A stretch of 47,616 nt of DNA from Thermoplasmata archaeon (GTDB lineage: Archaea; Thermoplasmatota; E2; DHVEG-1). The DNA lies in assembly GCA_003942085.1 (NCBI GenBank), contig DQIQ01000010.1:1-47616 (forward strand), given 5' to 3'. The translations under genes were made by a program, and so were the position numbers. Below, in pieces: positions 8,702-17,665 of the stretch. Each line of letters opens with the position of its first letter. The stretch's first letter is position 1. The notes under the pieces were generated by a model, which worked only from the letters and a program-made list of their open reading frames with translations, ran no database searches and was not told where the DNA came from.

Positions 8702-9037
8702 ATGCAGGATGAGGAAAAAGAAGCCTCAGTGCTCGAGGAAAAACGTCCGCTTGCGGTTCGAGCACTCAGAAGAAGCAACGTGCGCAAGAAAATAGCGGAA
8801 TATCTTTTTGAAATCAGCCCGAATTATAGTTACACCGCTGAAATAGCTTATCACGTTCGGACGACCCCTACAAATGTGATCGGAGCGATACGGGGGATGG
8901 AAGAACGATACAAAGAAGACGAATCATTACTGAATCTTGATATCGTAGAGGAAAAAAGCGCCGGGAATAACGTCCGTTTATATGGCATTACAGATTTTGG
9001 AAAGGAAATGATACAATCAGTGAAGAATAGATCATAG
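8702..9037 (+). CDS. archaeal winged-helix DNA-binding protein
   Basis: The 111-residue protein follows a GGTGG ribosome site. Residues about 22-100 read as a winged helix: NVRKKIAEYLFEI, then YTAEIAYHVRTTPTNVIGAIRGM as the recognition helix region, and RLYGITDFGKEMI as the wing and last helix. This is a common pattern for small archaeal regulators that recognise their own promoter. It is downstream of the secretion operon on the same strand but behind a strong T-run, so separate transcription is likely. Confidence 0.7.
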   Translation: MQDEEKEASVLEEKRPLAVRALRRSNVRKKIAEYLFEISPNYSYTAEIAYHVRTTPTNVIGAIRGMEERYKEDESLLNLDIVEEKSAGNNVRLYGITDFGKEMIQSVKNRS

Positions 9038-9146
9038 GTGGAAAAGATGTCGGTGGGAAGATATCTCATATCGTTCAATAACGACTGTTGCCTAATGGAT
9101 GAAGAGTTTTTTACCACAGAACAAAAGAAAGATATTCTATAACGTT

Positions 9147-10679
9147 TCAAGAAATGGTCTCAGAAGAACCACACGCCGTGAGAAGCTCTTGTAACACCGC
9201 ACTGTACTCCTGTGGTGTAACGGCAAGGAGTTTTTTTGTGTACTCTTTTAAGAACTCTCCGTAGTCAACTTCTTCTTTTGAATATTTCCATTTTACTTCA
9301 GTTGCTTTTCCCAGAGTAAGTAAGAACGCGTACGCGATTGATTTTGCTTTGGGGGTATCAGGATGTTTCTTAATCTCAGCAAGAGCCTTTTTTTCGCCAA
9401 AGGTCATATACGTCCGGGCAACGTTGTCTGCGAACGCGGCTAGTGGTGGTAGACTGCCGTAGACAGGGAGCTGAGATAGAATCATCCTTCGTTGTTTATA
9501 TTCGTAGGCAAGCTTGATTATATTAGACGGGGTATCATCCAAGCCGAAGAGGGAATCAGCCATCGTTGGGTCATCGAGAATCGATGCGAGAAATTCATTT
9601 CCATAGTCATTCCAATACCGCTCTAGGATTTTACTTGGGGTGATCTTTGATACAATTAATGGTTGTTGGCTTTTGTTCAGAAAGAATTCTAATGCTGTTT
9701 TTTCGTGGGCATCTGGCTTTAACGCCTCAATAAAACCAGTGACATCAGTACCATAGGAGACACCGTCGAGCACAAATATTTTTTCTTCTGCTTGTTTGAC
9801 CTGCGCTTCCTGGCTTTTGGCTATGTGTTTGATAAATTCATAGTCGGTTAACGTTCCAGCAAGATACTCTTGGAGATGAGTATTTTTTTGTTTCTCGGAA
9901 AGGCCACTATGTTTTCCAAAATCGGTCATGACCTCGATAGCAAAATCGTCTGAGAGGTTTTGTTGCAGCATGTATTTCGAGACGGTAAACATGGTGTTTT
10001 TTGTTGACTTTGCGCAGTTCTCACAGACCGCAATAATGGTCTGTGCTGGTGCCCATTCAATCCTGAGATAAGTTAGGCTCAGGTATTCTTTCTTTTTTGC
10101 GATATCCGCAGGGACATGAGGACAGCTGATGACATCTTTTGTGGAGGATAAATCAATTTTTTTTCTGATAAAATCGATAAATTCCATTGGAGGATGTGCT
10201 TCTCTTCCCGTACACACATAACCGTTTTCCCAGGAATAGACATGAAGTTTTTTCTTAAAAACGATATCTTTGATGCCACGAAGTCGGAACACTGGGTCAT
10301 CAAAATGTTGAACAGCAATAAGTTTTTCTTTGTCTGCTTTACCACGTTGCGCATAGGTGATGTCTCCGGTGGGAAAAGTGAGTGCAGCTAGATACGGTGC
10401 TTTTTCTGAAATAGCAAGTAAAAGTGTGCCAGCCAAAGCACCGTCCAGACCTTTTTTATTTGCGAGTTTCTCAAGTTTATCCTCGTTCGTATTATGTCGA
10501 TGTATTTTTGTGAGTTGTTTTCGAAGTTTCTGGAAATATTTTTCACTGCCATCTGTGCATGTTGGAAGGATGAGAAACGGATTTTCTTGTAGTTTTTTTG
10601 CGTTTTCTATGAGGTATTTCTCTTGTGACTTTGGTGCGGTCCGTGCAAAGCTCCTGGTCTTTTGTTGTTTTTGTGCCAT
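9147..10679 (-). CDS. conserved-looking protein of unknown function, 510 residues
   Basis: I do not recognise this protein. It is soluble with no signal peptide, and the N-terminus is basic and rich in K, Q and R. Residues about 185-230 hold a CPH motif and then CENC about 35 residues later, a possible zinc site. Residues 75-160 look beta-rich and the C-terminal half (from about 290) is helical, ending with a TACGSS tail. The gene stands alone between convergent and divergent neighbours, and its base composition matches the chromosome. The regular reading frame and normal codon use argue for a real gene. Confidence 0.7.
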   Translation of the reverse strand: MAQKQQKTRSFARTAPKSQEKYLIENAKKLQENPFLILPTCTDGSEKYFQKLRKQLTKIHRHNTNEDKLEKLANKKGLDGALAGTLLLAISEKAPYLAALTFPTGDITYAQRGKADKEKLIAVQHFDDPVFRLRGIKDIVFKKKLHVYSWENGYVCTGREAHPPMEFIDFIRKKIDLSSTKDVISCPHVPADIAKKKEYLSLTYLRIEWAPAQTIIAVCENCAKSTKNTMFTVSKYMLQQNLSDDFAIEVMTDFGKHSGLSEKQKNTHLQEYLAGTLTDYEFIKHIAKSQEAQVKQAEEKIFVLDGVSYGTDVTGFIEALKPDAHEKTALEFFLNKSQQPLIVSKITPSKILERYWNDYGNEFLASILDDPTMADSLFGLDDTPSNIIKLAYEYKQRRMILSQLPVYGSLPPLAAFADNVARTYMTFGEKKALAEIKKHPDTPKAKSIAYAFLLTLGKATEVKWKYSKEEVDYGEFLKEYTKKLLAVTPQEYSAVLQELLTACGSSETIS

Positions 10680-10832
10680 TTGAGGAAAAGATAAAAGCAG
10701 AGGTATTAAAGTACATTGTGGTAGAAGGAAGCAGGAAGTTACGTCCTACAACAGGAGAGATAAGTGTCTAATGAAAATATTTGATGTCCTATCGTGTAAG
10801 GTTATTTTTTCTGTTTCTATGAACCGCAATCC

Positions 10833-10844
10833 AAATATTTATAT
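10833..10844 (+). promoter_or_regulatory. TATA box of the propeller-like surface protein gene
   Basis: AAATATTTATAT lies about 40 bp upstream of the preferred ATG at 10879. It gives a predicted transcription start near 10867, which excludes the earlier ATG there. Confidence 0.45.
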
Positions 10845-10878
10845 GAAACATCATCTATAGAGAGATATGGGGATATAT

Positions 10879-12513
10879 ATGAAGAAGATTCACAGCATGG
10901 GAAAATACCATTTGTTGCAAAGGAATTTACGGATTATTGATACGATTTTACTCGGTCTCATTCTGAGTGTCCTACCAATTTTTTTCGGGTCAACGTCCGT
11001 GCAGGGGACGGTAGCTCCAAGTTCTCACGAAGCATCATCGCAGCAGGGCGGGTGGGAACAATTACCTAGCGGGGTCACACAGGATCTCCATAGTGTTTCT
11101 TTTATCTGCTTAAACAGGGGCTCCGTGGCAGGAAGCGATGGTGTCATCCTCCGTACTGGTGATGGGGGAGGTACCTGGGCTGCGCAAAATTCAGGTGTTA
11201 CAGAGAATCTCTATGACATATTCTATTATGATTATAGCATCACCTTAGCTGTTGGAGCGAGTGGTACAATCCTTTTAACGAATAATTCTGGAATAAACTG
11301 GACCGTGATTCAAACAGGGATGATGGGGACGTATTTCAATGGACAGATGATTACCGATCTGATTGGAGTTGCAGTGGGGGAAAACGCGATATTCCAACCG
11401 TTCTTTACCAGAACGGACGATGGCTGGGCCACCTGGGAGTCGACGAGTTTTTACATCGAGCATGAAAGCGTAATGTACGAAGGGCGGTTAAGTGACGTCT
11501 TTTTCTTAAACGATTCTATTGGGTTTGCGACAGCAATTGTTGATATGCCTGCTGGCGGTGCCATTGTTCGAACCATGGATGGAGGTAGCTCTTGGGAGAC
11601 CGTTTATTTTGGTAACGAGGAACTCTTTGGCATCGATTTCACCTGGGGGGGTATCGGATATGCAGTGGGGGATCATGGTGTGATTCTGCAGACTTTTGAT
11701 AGTGGAGGAACATGGACCAGCGTAGACAGTGGAGTTACTGATGCGCTTCATGCGATCGATTTTCCTTCGGAGACTAAAGGGACTGCAGTGGGAGACAATG
11801 GGATCATCGTTAGGACTGAAAACAATGGGCTTTCTTGGACAGAACAAACAAGTGGGACGACCCAGGATCTTTTAGCTGTTCGACTCATCTCAGAACAAAT
11901 TGGTTTTGCAACTGGGAGATACGGCGTGATTCTTCGTACAACATCTGGAGGGTACCCTGATGACAGCTTTCCACCAGTGACGAATTGCACATTGATCGGC
12001 ACTTTAGAAGGGCCATTTTATATCAGCAATGTGACGGTCACCCTGTCGGCGACCGATAATATCTCCGGGGTTGGATCCACGACGTACAAACTTGATGATG
12101 GCCTATGGGATACCTATACAGAGCCGTTCGTGGTATCTGGAGATGGGAACCATATTGTTCGTTATTATTCGATAGATAATGCAGGGAATGCCGAAGAGGA
12201 AAAAACCTGCGAATTCATGATACAACATCCACCACCGATTCAGATCACGATCACCGGTGGATTTGGCATCCATGTCAGAATCAAAAATCTTGGATCCGTT
12301 GATTTGATGAACGAATCCTGGAATCTTTCGCTTACTGGTGGAATTATTCTCTTAGGTAAACAAACATCAGGATTCGCCGATATCCAAGCGGGAAACGAAT
12401 TTTTCATTCGACCAATAGTGTTTGGTTTAGGTAAAACAAAGGTGGTCTTAACTTTTACATCCTTAATAAAGTCTGTAGAAGGGAAAGTCTTTTTGTTCTT
12501 CGTTCGGATCTAA
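10879..12513 (+). CDS. secreted BNR/YCF48-like repeat protein with OmpL47-like and shared C-terminal modules
   Basis: The protein is about 544 residues. I prefer the ATG at 10879: GGGGAT lies just upstream, as before two other exported genes here. An N-terminal hydrophobic helix (IIDTILLGLILSVLPIFFG) is a signal or anchor. Residues about 50-365 are beta-propeller-like repeats of the YCF48/BNR kind, with units such as GVILRTGDGG and GVILQTFDSGGTW. Then comes an OmpL47-like Ig fold (about 370-450, VTLSATDNISGVG and YSIDNAGN). A final roughly 85-residue module (ITITGGFGI, IKNLGS, FGLGKTKVV) is related to the ends of the two proteins at 44150-46814. A cell-surface role is likely; the ligand is unknown. 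Confidence 0.75.
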   Translation: MKKIHSMGKYHLLQRNLRIIDTILLGLILSVLPIFFGSTSVQGTVAPSSHEASSQQGGWEQLPSGVTQDLHSVSFICLNRGSVAGSDGVILRTGDGGGTWAAQNSGVTENLYDIFYYDYSITLAVGASGTILLTNNSGINWTVIQTGMMGTYFNGQMITDLIGVAVGENAIFQPFFTRTDDGWATWESTSFYIEHESVMYEGRLSDVFFLNDSIGFATAIVDMPAGGAIVRTMDGGSSWETVYFGNEELFGIDFTWGGIGYAVGDHGVILQTFDSGGTWTSVDSGVTDALHAIDFPSETKGTAVGDNGIIVRTENNGLSWTEQTSGTTQDLLAVRLISEQIGFATGRYGVILRTTSGGYPDDSFPPVTNCTLIGTLEGPFYISNVTVTLSATDNISGVGSTTYKLDDGLWDTYTEPFVVSGDGNHIVRYYSIDNAGNAEEEKTCEFMIQHPPPIQITITGGFGIHVRIKNLGSVDLMNESWNLSLTGGIILLGKQTSGFADIQAGNEFFIRPIVFGLGKTKVVLTFTSLIKSVEGKVFLFFVRI

Positions 12514-12632
12514 CCAAGAACCTATCTGACGAGCGTTCGGATTGTTCTTTTAATAAATAGAGTAATCGTTAGATATTGTGAGGGAATTTACGATAGTTTA
12601 AAAGAATGATTTTCCTTTCTGGTCATGGTGGT

Positions 12633-13208
12633 ATGATGAATGCATACGATATGATACTTTCTCGAAGGACGATTCGTCGGTTTTCCCAAAAACCTCTGGA
12701 TGCTGAGTTACTTAAAAAATTTGTTAATGCCGCCAGGTTAGCACCATCAGCTGCAAACCTGCAGCCACTGGAATATATCATTGTCACGGAAAAAAAGCAA
12801 TGCGCTCAGCTCTTTGAAGCACTAGGCTGGGCAGCCTACATTCAGCCAAAATGGACACCAGATGAGAACGAACGACCCACCGCCTATATCATTGTTATCG
12901 TAAAAGATTCAAAGAATCCGTATTATAAATATGATGTTGGTTTTGCCGCGGAAAATATTGTTCTTGCCGCTGAGGCTGAAGGTCTTGGCTCTTGTATATT
13001 ATGTAATATTCAAAGGGAGACGATTCAACGCATCTTCACCGTACCTTCATCTTTTACAGTGGATATGGTCATCGCTCTTGGACAGAAGGCAGAACAACCG
13101 GTTGTCGAAGACATGAACGATTCCGTGAAATATTGGCGCGATGAATCGGGATCCCTCCATGTCCCAAAACGCAAGTTAAACGATATGATCCACCTGAATA
13201 AGTTTTAA
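12633..13208 (+). CDS. nitroreductase-family flavoprotein
   Basis: This is an FMN-dependent oxidoreductase of the nitroreductase fold; the physiological substrate is unknown. The N-terminal RRTIRRF and the following ARLAPSAANLQP are the FMN-contact motifs. AAENIVLAAEAEGLGSC near residue 110 is the conserved dimer and helix motif. ATGs occur at 12606, 12633 and 12636; homology to MNAYDMILSRR-type starts favours the later ones. At about 190 residues it has the family's usual length. No operon partner is evident. Confidence 0.85.
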   Translation: MMNAYDMILSRRTIRRFSQKPLDAELLKKFVNAARLAPSAANLQPLEYIIVTEKKQCAQLFEALGWAAYIQPKWTPDENERPTAYIIVIVKDSKNPYYKYDVGFAAENIVLAAEAEGLGSCILCNIQRETIQRIFTVPSSFTVDMVIALGQKAEQPVVEDMNDSVKYWRDESGSLHVPKRKLNDMIHLNKF

Positions 13209-13264
13209 TAAAAAAGAGTGTTAAAACAAAAGCTTAAAATCTCTGTTTTTGTATACCCTGCCTC

Positions 13265-13546
13265 ATGAGAGAATACAAGATAAAGCGAGGACATAACCCT
13301 GATCTTAATGCACTTATCTCCAAGTATTTTGGAGCGAAAGGTGACCTCATAAAAGGCATGCAGTTCTCAGTGGAAGGTATTGGGACGGTTACCATGAAGC
13401 ATGAAAAAAGCTCTCTCATGATTGATATCATTCCTCCAAAAACAGTCTGTGGCGATTATAATATCATCAAGAAATGGAACGAGTTTCTCTTTGTGGCAAC
13501 AGGAAAAGATGTGAAGGAACGGAAAAAAGAGTTTGGTAAAATTTAG
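13265..13546 (+). CDS. DUF5611-family small archaeal protein
   Basis: The 93-residue basic protein begins MREYKIKRGH, with alternating beta and helix segments (GIGTVTMKHEKSSLMIDIIPP in the centre). This matches my memory of the archaeal DUF5611 family, whose function is unknown. It starts 56 bp after the nitroreductase stop, with an AT-rich promoter-like stretch between. Confidence 0.6.
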   Translation: MREYKIKRGHNPDLNALISKYFGAKGDLIKGMQFSVEGIGTVTMKHEKSSLMIDIIPPKTVCGDYNIIKKWNEFLFVATGKDVKERKKEFGKI

Positions 13547-13626
13547 GTCCGTTCATTCATCATAATTATCTGGTGAAAATTTCCCTATAGAAAGTTATTT
13601 TAATCTGTGACCGTTGTGTAACGTCT

Positions 13627-13779
13627 ATGAAAGGGAGAAGAAATTCCATAATAAACATGTATCATTGTAAAAATTGTGATATTAATTTTCTCGTACCGAT
13701 GAAATTACCTAGCAGAACCGATCAAATAGAGTTTGTGTGCCCTGAATGCAAAAGCCACGAATGGGGACATATCTGGTAA
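13627..13779 (+). CDS. small zinc-ribbon protein, 50 residues
   Basis: This short open frame begins with ATG at 13627 and ends with TAA at 13777-13779. It encodes two CxxC knuckles: YHCKNCD near residue 13 and VCPECK near residue 38, 21 residues apart. That spacing is typical of a rubredoxin-like zinc ribbon. The aromatic tail HEWGHIW is distinctive. No partner gene suggests its role. Confidence 0.65.
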   Translation: MKGRRNSIINMYHCKNCDINFLVPMKLPSRTDQIEFVCPECKSHEWGHIW

Positions 13780-13882
13780 TCTAAAACCAAACAAGATTTT
13801 TTAAACAATGAACCAACTCCTTATTTTTTTAGAAGATGTGCCGAAAGTAAAAAGACACCATTCTGGTTGTTTAAACAAAACC

Positions 13883-14542
13883 TTATTTTTTTACTTTTTC
13901 CCAATCTTTCAAAAAGCTTTTAATGCCGGCGTCAGTCAAAGGATGTTTCATCATTTTTCTGATCACTTCAGGAGGAATGGTGGCGATGTCTGCACCAAGC
14001 CGTGCCGCCTCGATAACATGAATCGGATGCCTGATACTAGCAACGATGACTTCGGTTTCAATATCATAGTTGCAGAAGATGTCCATGATCTCTTCGATGA
14101 CGTGCATCCCTTCCTGTCCATTGTCATCCAACCGTCCGATGAACGGGCTGACGAAGGTCGCTCCTGCCTTTGCGGCAAGAAGAGCCTGGTTTGCGGAAAA
14201 AATCAACGTGACATTTGTTTTGATTCCATCTTTGCAGAGTGCCTTAACCGCGATGAGTCCTTCCGAGTCCATCGGTATTTTAATGGTGATGTTTTTATGA
14301 TATTTCTGTGGTATCTTTGACACAATTTGTTTTGCTTCGCGCACCATGTCATCTGCTTTTTCGCTGAGCACCTCAAGGTTGATAGGACCATCGACCAGGG
14401 TGAATATTTCATCAATGATATCTTGAAAAGACCGTCCACATTTCGCAAGTAGGGTCGGGTTTGTGGTCACCCCGTCAAGGATGCCCCAGGATGCGATTTC
14501 TTTTATCTCATTTAAATCTGCGGTGTCAATGAATATCTTCAT
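13883..14542 (-). CDS. tal: short-form transaldolase / fructose-6-phosphate aldolase-like
   Basis: This cytoplasmic TIM-barrel aldolase transfers a dihydroxyacetone unit or cleaves fructose 6-phosphate. The 219 residues are the length of the compact FSA/TalC subfamily. Diagnostic motifs are [13 protein letters not shown] at the N-terminus, [12 protein letters not shown] near 24-35, IKIPM near 87-91 with the Schiff-base lysine, and [13 protein letters not shown] near 130. The usual archaeal job is in non-oxidative pentose phosphate interconversion. Transaldolase and FSA activity cannot be told apart from sequence by eye. Confidence 0.9.
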   Translation of the reverse strand: MKIFIDTADLNEIKEIASWGILDGVTTNPTLLAKCGRSFQDIIDEIFTLVDGPINLEVLSEKADDMVREAKQIVSKIPQKYHKNITIKIPMDSEGLIAVKALCKDGIKTNVTLIFSANQALLAAKAGATFVSPFIGRLDDNGQEGMHVIEEIMDIFCNYDIETEVIVASIRHPIHVIEAARLGADIATIPPEVIRKMMKHPLTDAGIKSFLKDWEKVKK

Positions 14543-14666
14543 AATGCCTCACGTGCAACCCGATAAAGGATAATTATTGATAATGTTTTGGTTGCATTTT
14601 TTAAAAAAAGGAGGAGAATTCAGAAAATTGAGATATGTATATAGATATATTTGAAAAAACCAAAAC

Positions 14667-14677
14667 ATATATATATT
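14667..14677 (+). promoter_or_regulatory. TATA box of the AbrB-like gene
   Basis: An ATATATATATT tract lies about 40 bp upstream of the ATG at 14714, with a clear ribosome site GGAGGGG at 14703-14709 between them. Confidence 0.45.
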
Positions 14678-14713
14678 TAGCTATACATTACCTACTCTTG
14701 CAGGAGGGGATCC

Positions 14714-14869
14714 ATGCCTCTAACAAGGAAAGCACGAGTAGTGGGAAGCAGCCTTGTTATTACCATACCAAGCCAGCTTGCCAAAGCGCACGATATCAAT
14801 GATGGCGATGAGTTAGAGATAATTCCATCAGTAATCGGGGAATTTAAGATTCGTAAAGTGAGAAAATAA
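14714..14869 (+). CDS. AbrB/SpoVT-type swapped-hairpin DNA-binding protein
   Basis: The 51-residue protein follows the strong ribosome site GGAGGGG. Its sequence RKARVVGSSLVITIPSQLAK, then DINDGDELEIIP, is the AbrB/MazE swapped-hairpin fold, which dimerises to bind DNA. Such proteins act as regulators or as antitoxins. No toxin gene is beside it: the next gene is a DUF1805 protein 138 bp away. A solitary transition-state-type regulator is therefore more likely. Confidence 0.75.
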   Translation: MPLTRKARVVGSSLVITIPSQLAKAHDINDGDELEIIPSVIGEFKIRKVRK

Positions 14870-15007
14870 TTGAACGCACTCTTCAATTATTCATTATACC
14901 AGACATAATGGAAATGAGGAAGTTTCCTTTAAAAGAAAAAACTTTTCATAAAAAATCTGATAATATAAAATGAAAGGAGTAACTATGCACGTGCAGGAGA
15001 GGGTAGT

Positions 15008-15295
15008 ATGAAGATGGAAACGATAAAAATTGAAAAAGGGGAGCTAACCGGCTATTGTATCGACCTTGGGAAAGCCCCCCTACTTATTTTACAAGCAAAG
15101 AAAGGCTATGTCATGTGCGGGTATCTCAACATTAGTGCGGCAAACAAAATAGGGGATATCGCCGGCAGAGTGACTGGTGTAAAGACCTTTAATGACATGC
15201 TTGCTGCCGAAGTAATCGAAGTATCGGAAAACGCAAAACAAGCAGGACTGGCCCAAGGGATGCACGCACGGGAATTTCTCAATAAAATCCTGTGA
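15008..15295 (+). CDS. DUF1805 (YunC-like) protein
   Basis: The 95-residue protein is preceded by GGAGAGGG. The core LLILQAKKGYVMCGYLNISAANKIGDIAG matches the DUF1805 family, small alpha/beta proteins of unknown function in archaea and Bacillus YunC. It ends 9 bp before the threonine dehydratase start on the same strand, so the two are probably co-transcribed. Confidence 0.75.
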   Translation: MKMETIKIEKGELTGYCIDLGKAPLLILQAKKGYVMCGYLNISAANKIGDIAGRVTGVKTFNDMLAAEVIEVSENAKQAGLAQGMHAREFLNKIL

Positions 15296-15304
15296 GGAAG
15301 AAAG

Positions 15305-16513
15305 ATGGTGGCATTCAAAGATATCCAGGAAGCATATCAGATCCTCCAACCGGTCGTGAAACGTACTCCATTGGAGCATTCAAAGACATTTTCCCATTTA
15401 ACAAAGGTAAATGTCTATCTCAAAGAAGAAAACCTCCAGACGACTGGGTCCTTTAAGATTCGGGGGGCGTACAACAAGATATATCATTTAACGAACCAAG
15501 AAAGAAAACAGGGTGTCGTCTGTGCTTCTGCTGGAAATCATGCACAGGGTGTTGCCCACGCATCGACATTGATGGGTGCGAAAAGCACTGTCTTTATGCC
15601 GATTTACACCCCACCGATGAAGATTCTCGCGACAAAATCATATGGAGCAACGGTTGTCCTTGAAGGAGCAACCTATGATGATGCGGCAATGGCTGCAAAA
15701 AAATATGCTGAAGAAAAAAAGATGACGTTTGTGCATGCATTTAACGATGACTATGTTATCGCTGGACAAGGCACGATTGGACTTGAGATCTTCGAAGCGC
15801 TGCCAAAGGTTGATGTGGTGTTGGTTCCTATCGGTGGCGGTGGGCTTATCGGCGGTATTGCTCTTGGGCTTAAGACCCTCAAACCAAAAGTAAAAATCAT
15901 AGGGGTTGAAGCAGAGGGTGCACAGTCCATGAAACGCTCGCTTGAGCAGGATAAGATCGTTCCCCTGAAAAGTATTATGACTATCGCAGATGGCATCGCA
16001 GTAAAAACCCCGAAAGAGCTGACTTTTGCACTCGCACAGAAATATGTTGATGATGTGGTGACTGTAAATGATGAGGAAATCGCCAACGCCCTATACCTGC
16101 TGCTGCAAAGAACAAAACTAGTGGTAGAACCTGCAGGAGCGGTCGGTCTTGCTGCTCTGTTAGGGAAAAAGATCTCAGTTCAAGGTAAGAACGTTGTCGT
16201 GATTCTCAGTGGAGGTAATGTGAACCTCTCTCTTCTCACGCAGATCATCGAAAGAGGATTGATGCACTATAAACTCCTGGTGAAAGTTTCTATCACCGCA
16301 CTTGATAAACCAAAAGTGCTCAAAGATATCCTTAGCATTCTTGCAGATGTCGGAGCAAACGTCCAGTCGATAGCACATGACCGATGTACGACCGCAGTCC
16401 CCGTTGGTTATGTTAAAATCGTCATCATGTTTCAGACCTTGGGAAAAGAACAAATTGAGATGATTAAAAATAAATTTGATCAGAAAAAAGTACATTACCA
16501 TATTCTGAGCTGA
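15305..16513 (+). CDS. ilvA: threonine ammonia-lyase (threonine dehydratase) with C-terminal ACT domain
   Basis: This PLP enzyme converts threonine to 2-oxobutanoate and ammonia, either for isoleucine synthesis or for catabolism. The PLP lysine is in GSFKIRGAYNKI near residue 50. SAGNHAQGVA near 78 and the glycine-rich VPIGGGGLIGG near 177 bind the cofactor phosphate. Residues about 325-402 form an ACT domain (VKVSITALDKPKVLKDILSI), a site for amino-acid regulation. The 402-residue length fits the short catabolic/archaeal type rather than the 500-residue E. coli IlvA. It is in an operon with the DUF1805 gene. Confidence 0.92.
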   Translation: MVAFKDIQEAYQILQPVVKRTPLEHSKTFSHLTKVNVYLKEENLQTTGSFKIRGAYNKIYHLTNQERKQGVVCASAGNHAQGVAHASTLMGAKSTVFMPIYTPPMKILATKSYGATVVLEGATYDDAAMAAKKYAEEKKMTFVHAFNDDYVIAGQGTIGLEIFEALPKVDVVLVPIGGGGLIGGIALGLKTLKPKVKIIGVEAEGAQSMKRSLEQDKIVPLKSIMTIADGIAVKTPKELTFALAQKYVDDVVTVNDEEIANALYLLLQRTKLVVEPAGAVGLAALLGKKISVQGKNVVVILSGGNVNLSLLTQIIERGLMHYKLLVKVSITALDKPKVLKDILSILADVGANVQSIAHDRCTTAVPVGYVKIVIMFQTLGKEQIEMIKNKFDQKKVHYHILS

Positions 16514-16581
16514 TATTACGAAAAGAAGTTAGCTCCAATCATCTATTCATGTATCGAAAAAAGCTTTAGAGAGGGAAATTC

Positions 16582-17130
16582 ATCTTAGAAGATCTACTCG
16601 TTCCGCTCGCAGCAGTGGCTGTCGCCGAGCTCGGCGATAAAACGCAGTTATCAATTCTATTATTGTCCTCAAAAACAAAAAAACATTTGTATCTTCTGGT
16701 GGGTGTTGTCCTAGCGTTTCTCATCGTCGATGGTATCGCGATAGCAGCAGGATCATGGGTATCGAGTATTATCCCCCTACGAATGGTGAAGATTCTCTCA
16801 GGTATTATGTTCATCGTTTTTGGTTTGGTCATGCTCATTCGAAAAGAAAAAGAGGATGAACCAAAAAAATTCTACAACAATCCATTTATGACAGGATTCG
16901 TTCTCATCCTCCTGGCAGAATGGGGAGATAAAACACAGATCGCCTCTGCATTGTTTGCGACAAAATATAACCCTGTACTGGTGCTCTTTGGAACATTGAT
17001 CGCACTGACGCTGGTATCTATTATGGCAGTGTATTTCGGGAAATTTATTGCTGAACGGATCAATAAAAAAATATTGACAAAAGTTGCCGCGGTCGTTTTT
17101 ATTATTTTAGGTGTAGTATTCTTTTTCTAA
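16582..17130 (+). CDS. GDT1/TMEM165-family (UPF0016) cation transporter
   Basis: The membrane protein has two copies of the family signature: AELGDKTQLS at the N-terminus and AEWGDKTQIA in the middle, each ahead of hydrophobic helices. Six transmembrane segments are likely. Relatives export or exchange Mn2+ or Ca2+. The start is odd. The only standard start is GTG at 16615, which removes most of helix 1. The frame is open back to 16570 and a GAGAGGG site at 16569-16575 sits 6 bases before an ATC codon at 16582. A non-canonical start or a base error there would restore a normal N-terminus, so I place the start at 16582 tentatively. Confidence 0.8.
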   Translation: MLEDLLVPLAAVAVAELGDKTQLSILLLSSKTKKHLYLLVGVVLAFLIVDGIAIAAGSWVSSIIPLRMVKILSGIMFIVFGLVMLIRKEKEDEPKKFYNNPFMTGFVLILLAEWGDKTQIASALFATKYNPVLVLFGTLIALTLVSIMAVYFGKFIAERINKKILTKVAAVVFIILGVVFFF

Positions 17131-17190
17131 ATGGTATATGTAACATTAAAAAAAGATCTAAAAGAAAATAGAGATATTATCCTGTTTTTC

Positions 17191-17514
17191 TTAAAGAAGT
17201 TTTACTGCTATATGCGACCAAGGTATTTGTGTTAGTTTCCAGGTGTTTCCGGTTGTGGTCACTTGGACAATTTGTGAGTTATCCGGGTTGATGGTTTTTT
17301 TGTCAAGTTTTCTGAGCTGATCGATTGCATCATCTTCTGAAGCAAACAGATATTTTTCCTTTCCGGTATCAAGACAATACAGCATGTTTTCGATCTTAAG
17401 ACCCTTTATTGTCTGCCCAGGGCATTGCTCATCGGTCACAAGTGAATCAGTTTGTATTTTTCTATCAGTTGATGCTTGAGTACGAATAGGTTGATCTGCT
17501 AAAACATTTTTCAA
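17191..17514 (-). CDS. small protein of unknown function with TTG start
   Basis: The 107-residue polar protein shows no signal peptide or membrane helix. A strong GAGGTGA ribosome site lies 8 bases before a TTG start at 17512-17514. Two cysteines (EQCPGQ and LYCLD) flank a central beta-like segment; the C-terminus is VTTTGNTWKLTQIPWSHIAVKLL. I do not recognise a family. It is convergent with the transporter gene. Confidence 0.5.
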   Translation of the reverse strand: MKNVLADQPIRTQASTDRKIQTDSLVTDEQCPGQTIKGLKIENMLYCLDTGKEKYLFASEDDAIDQLRKLDKKTINPDNSQIVQVTTTGNTWKLTQIPWSHIAVKLL

Positions 17515-17624
17515 TATATTTCACCTCACACGAGCAATACATTCGTATCGACGTATAAATATTTATGGTCGTTAATTTTTATTCACCTATCATTTATTGT
17601 CAAAGACAAAGGATTTTCCAAACG

Positions 17625-17636
17625 AATATATTTAAA
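17625..17636 (+). promoter_or_regulatory. TATA box of the MFS gene
   Basis: AATATATTTAAA lies about 35 bp before the ATG at 17666. Confidence 0.4.
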
Positions 17637-17665
17637 GTCACTCTTTTTTACAGTGATGGAATCCT

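Noticed and set aside
14714-15295. AbrB-like gene with the following small gene as a toxin-antitoxin pair
   Set aside because: The following gene is a DUF1805 protein 138 bp away and coupled to threonine dehydratase, not a toxin of a known family.
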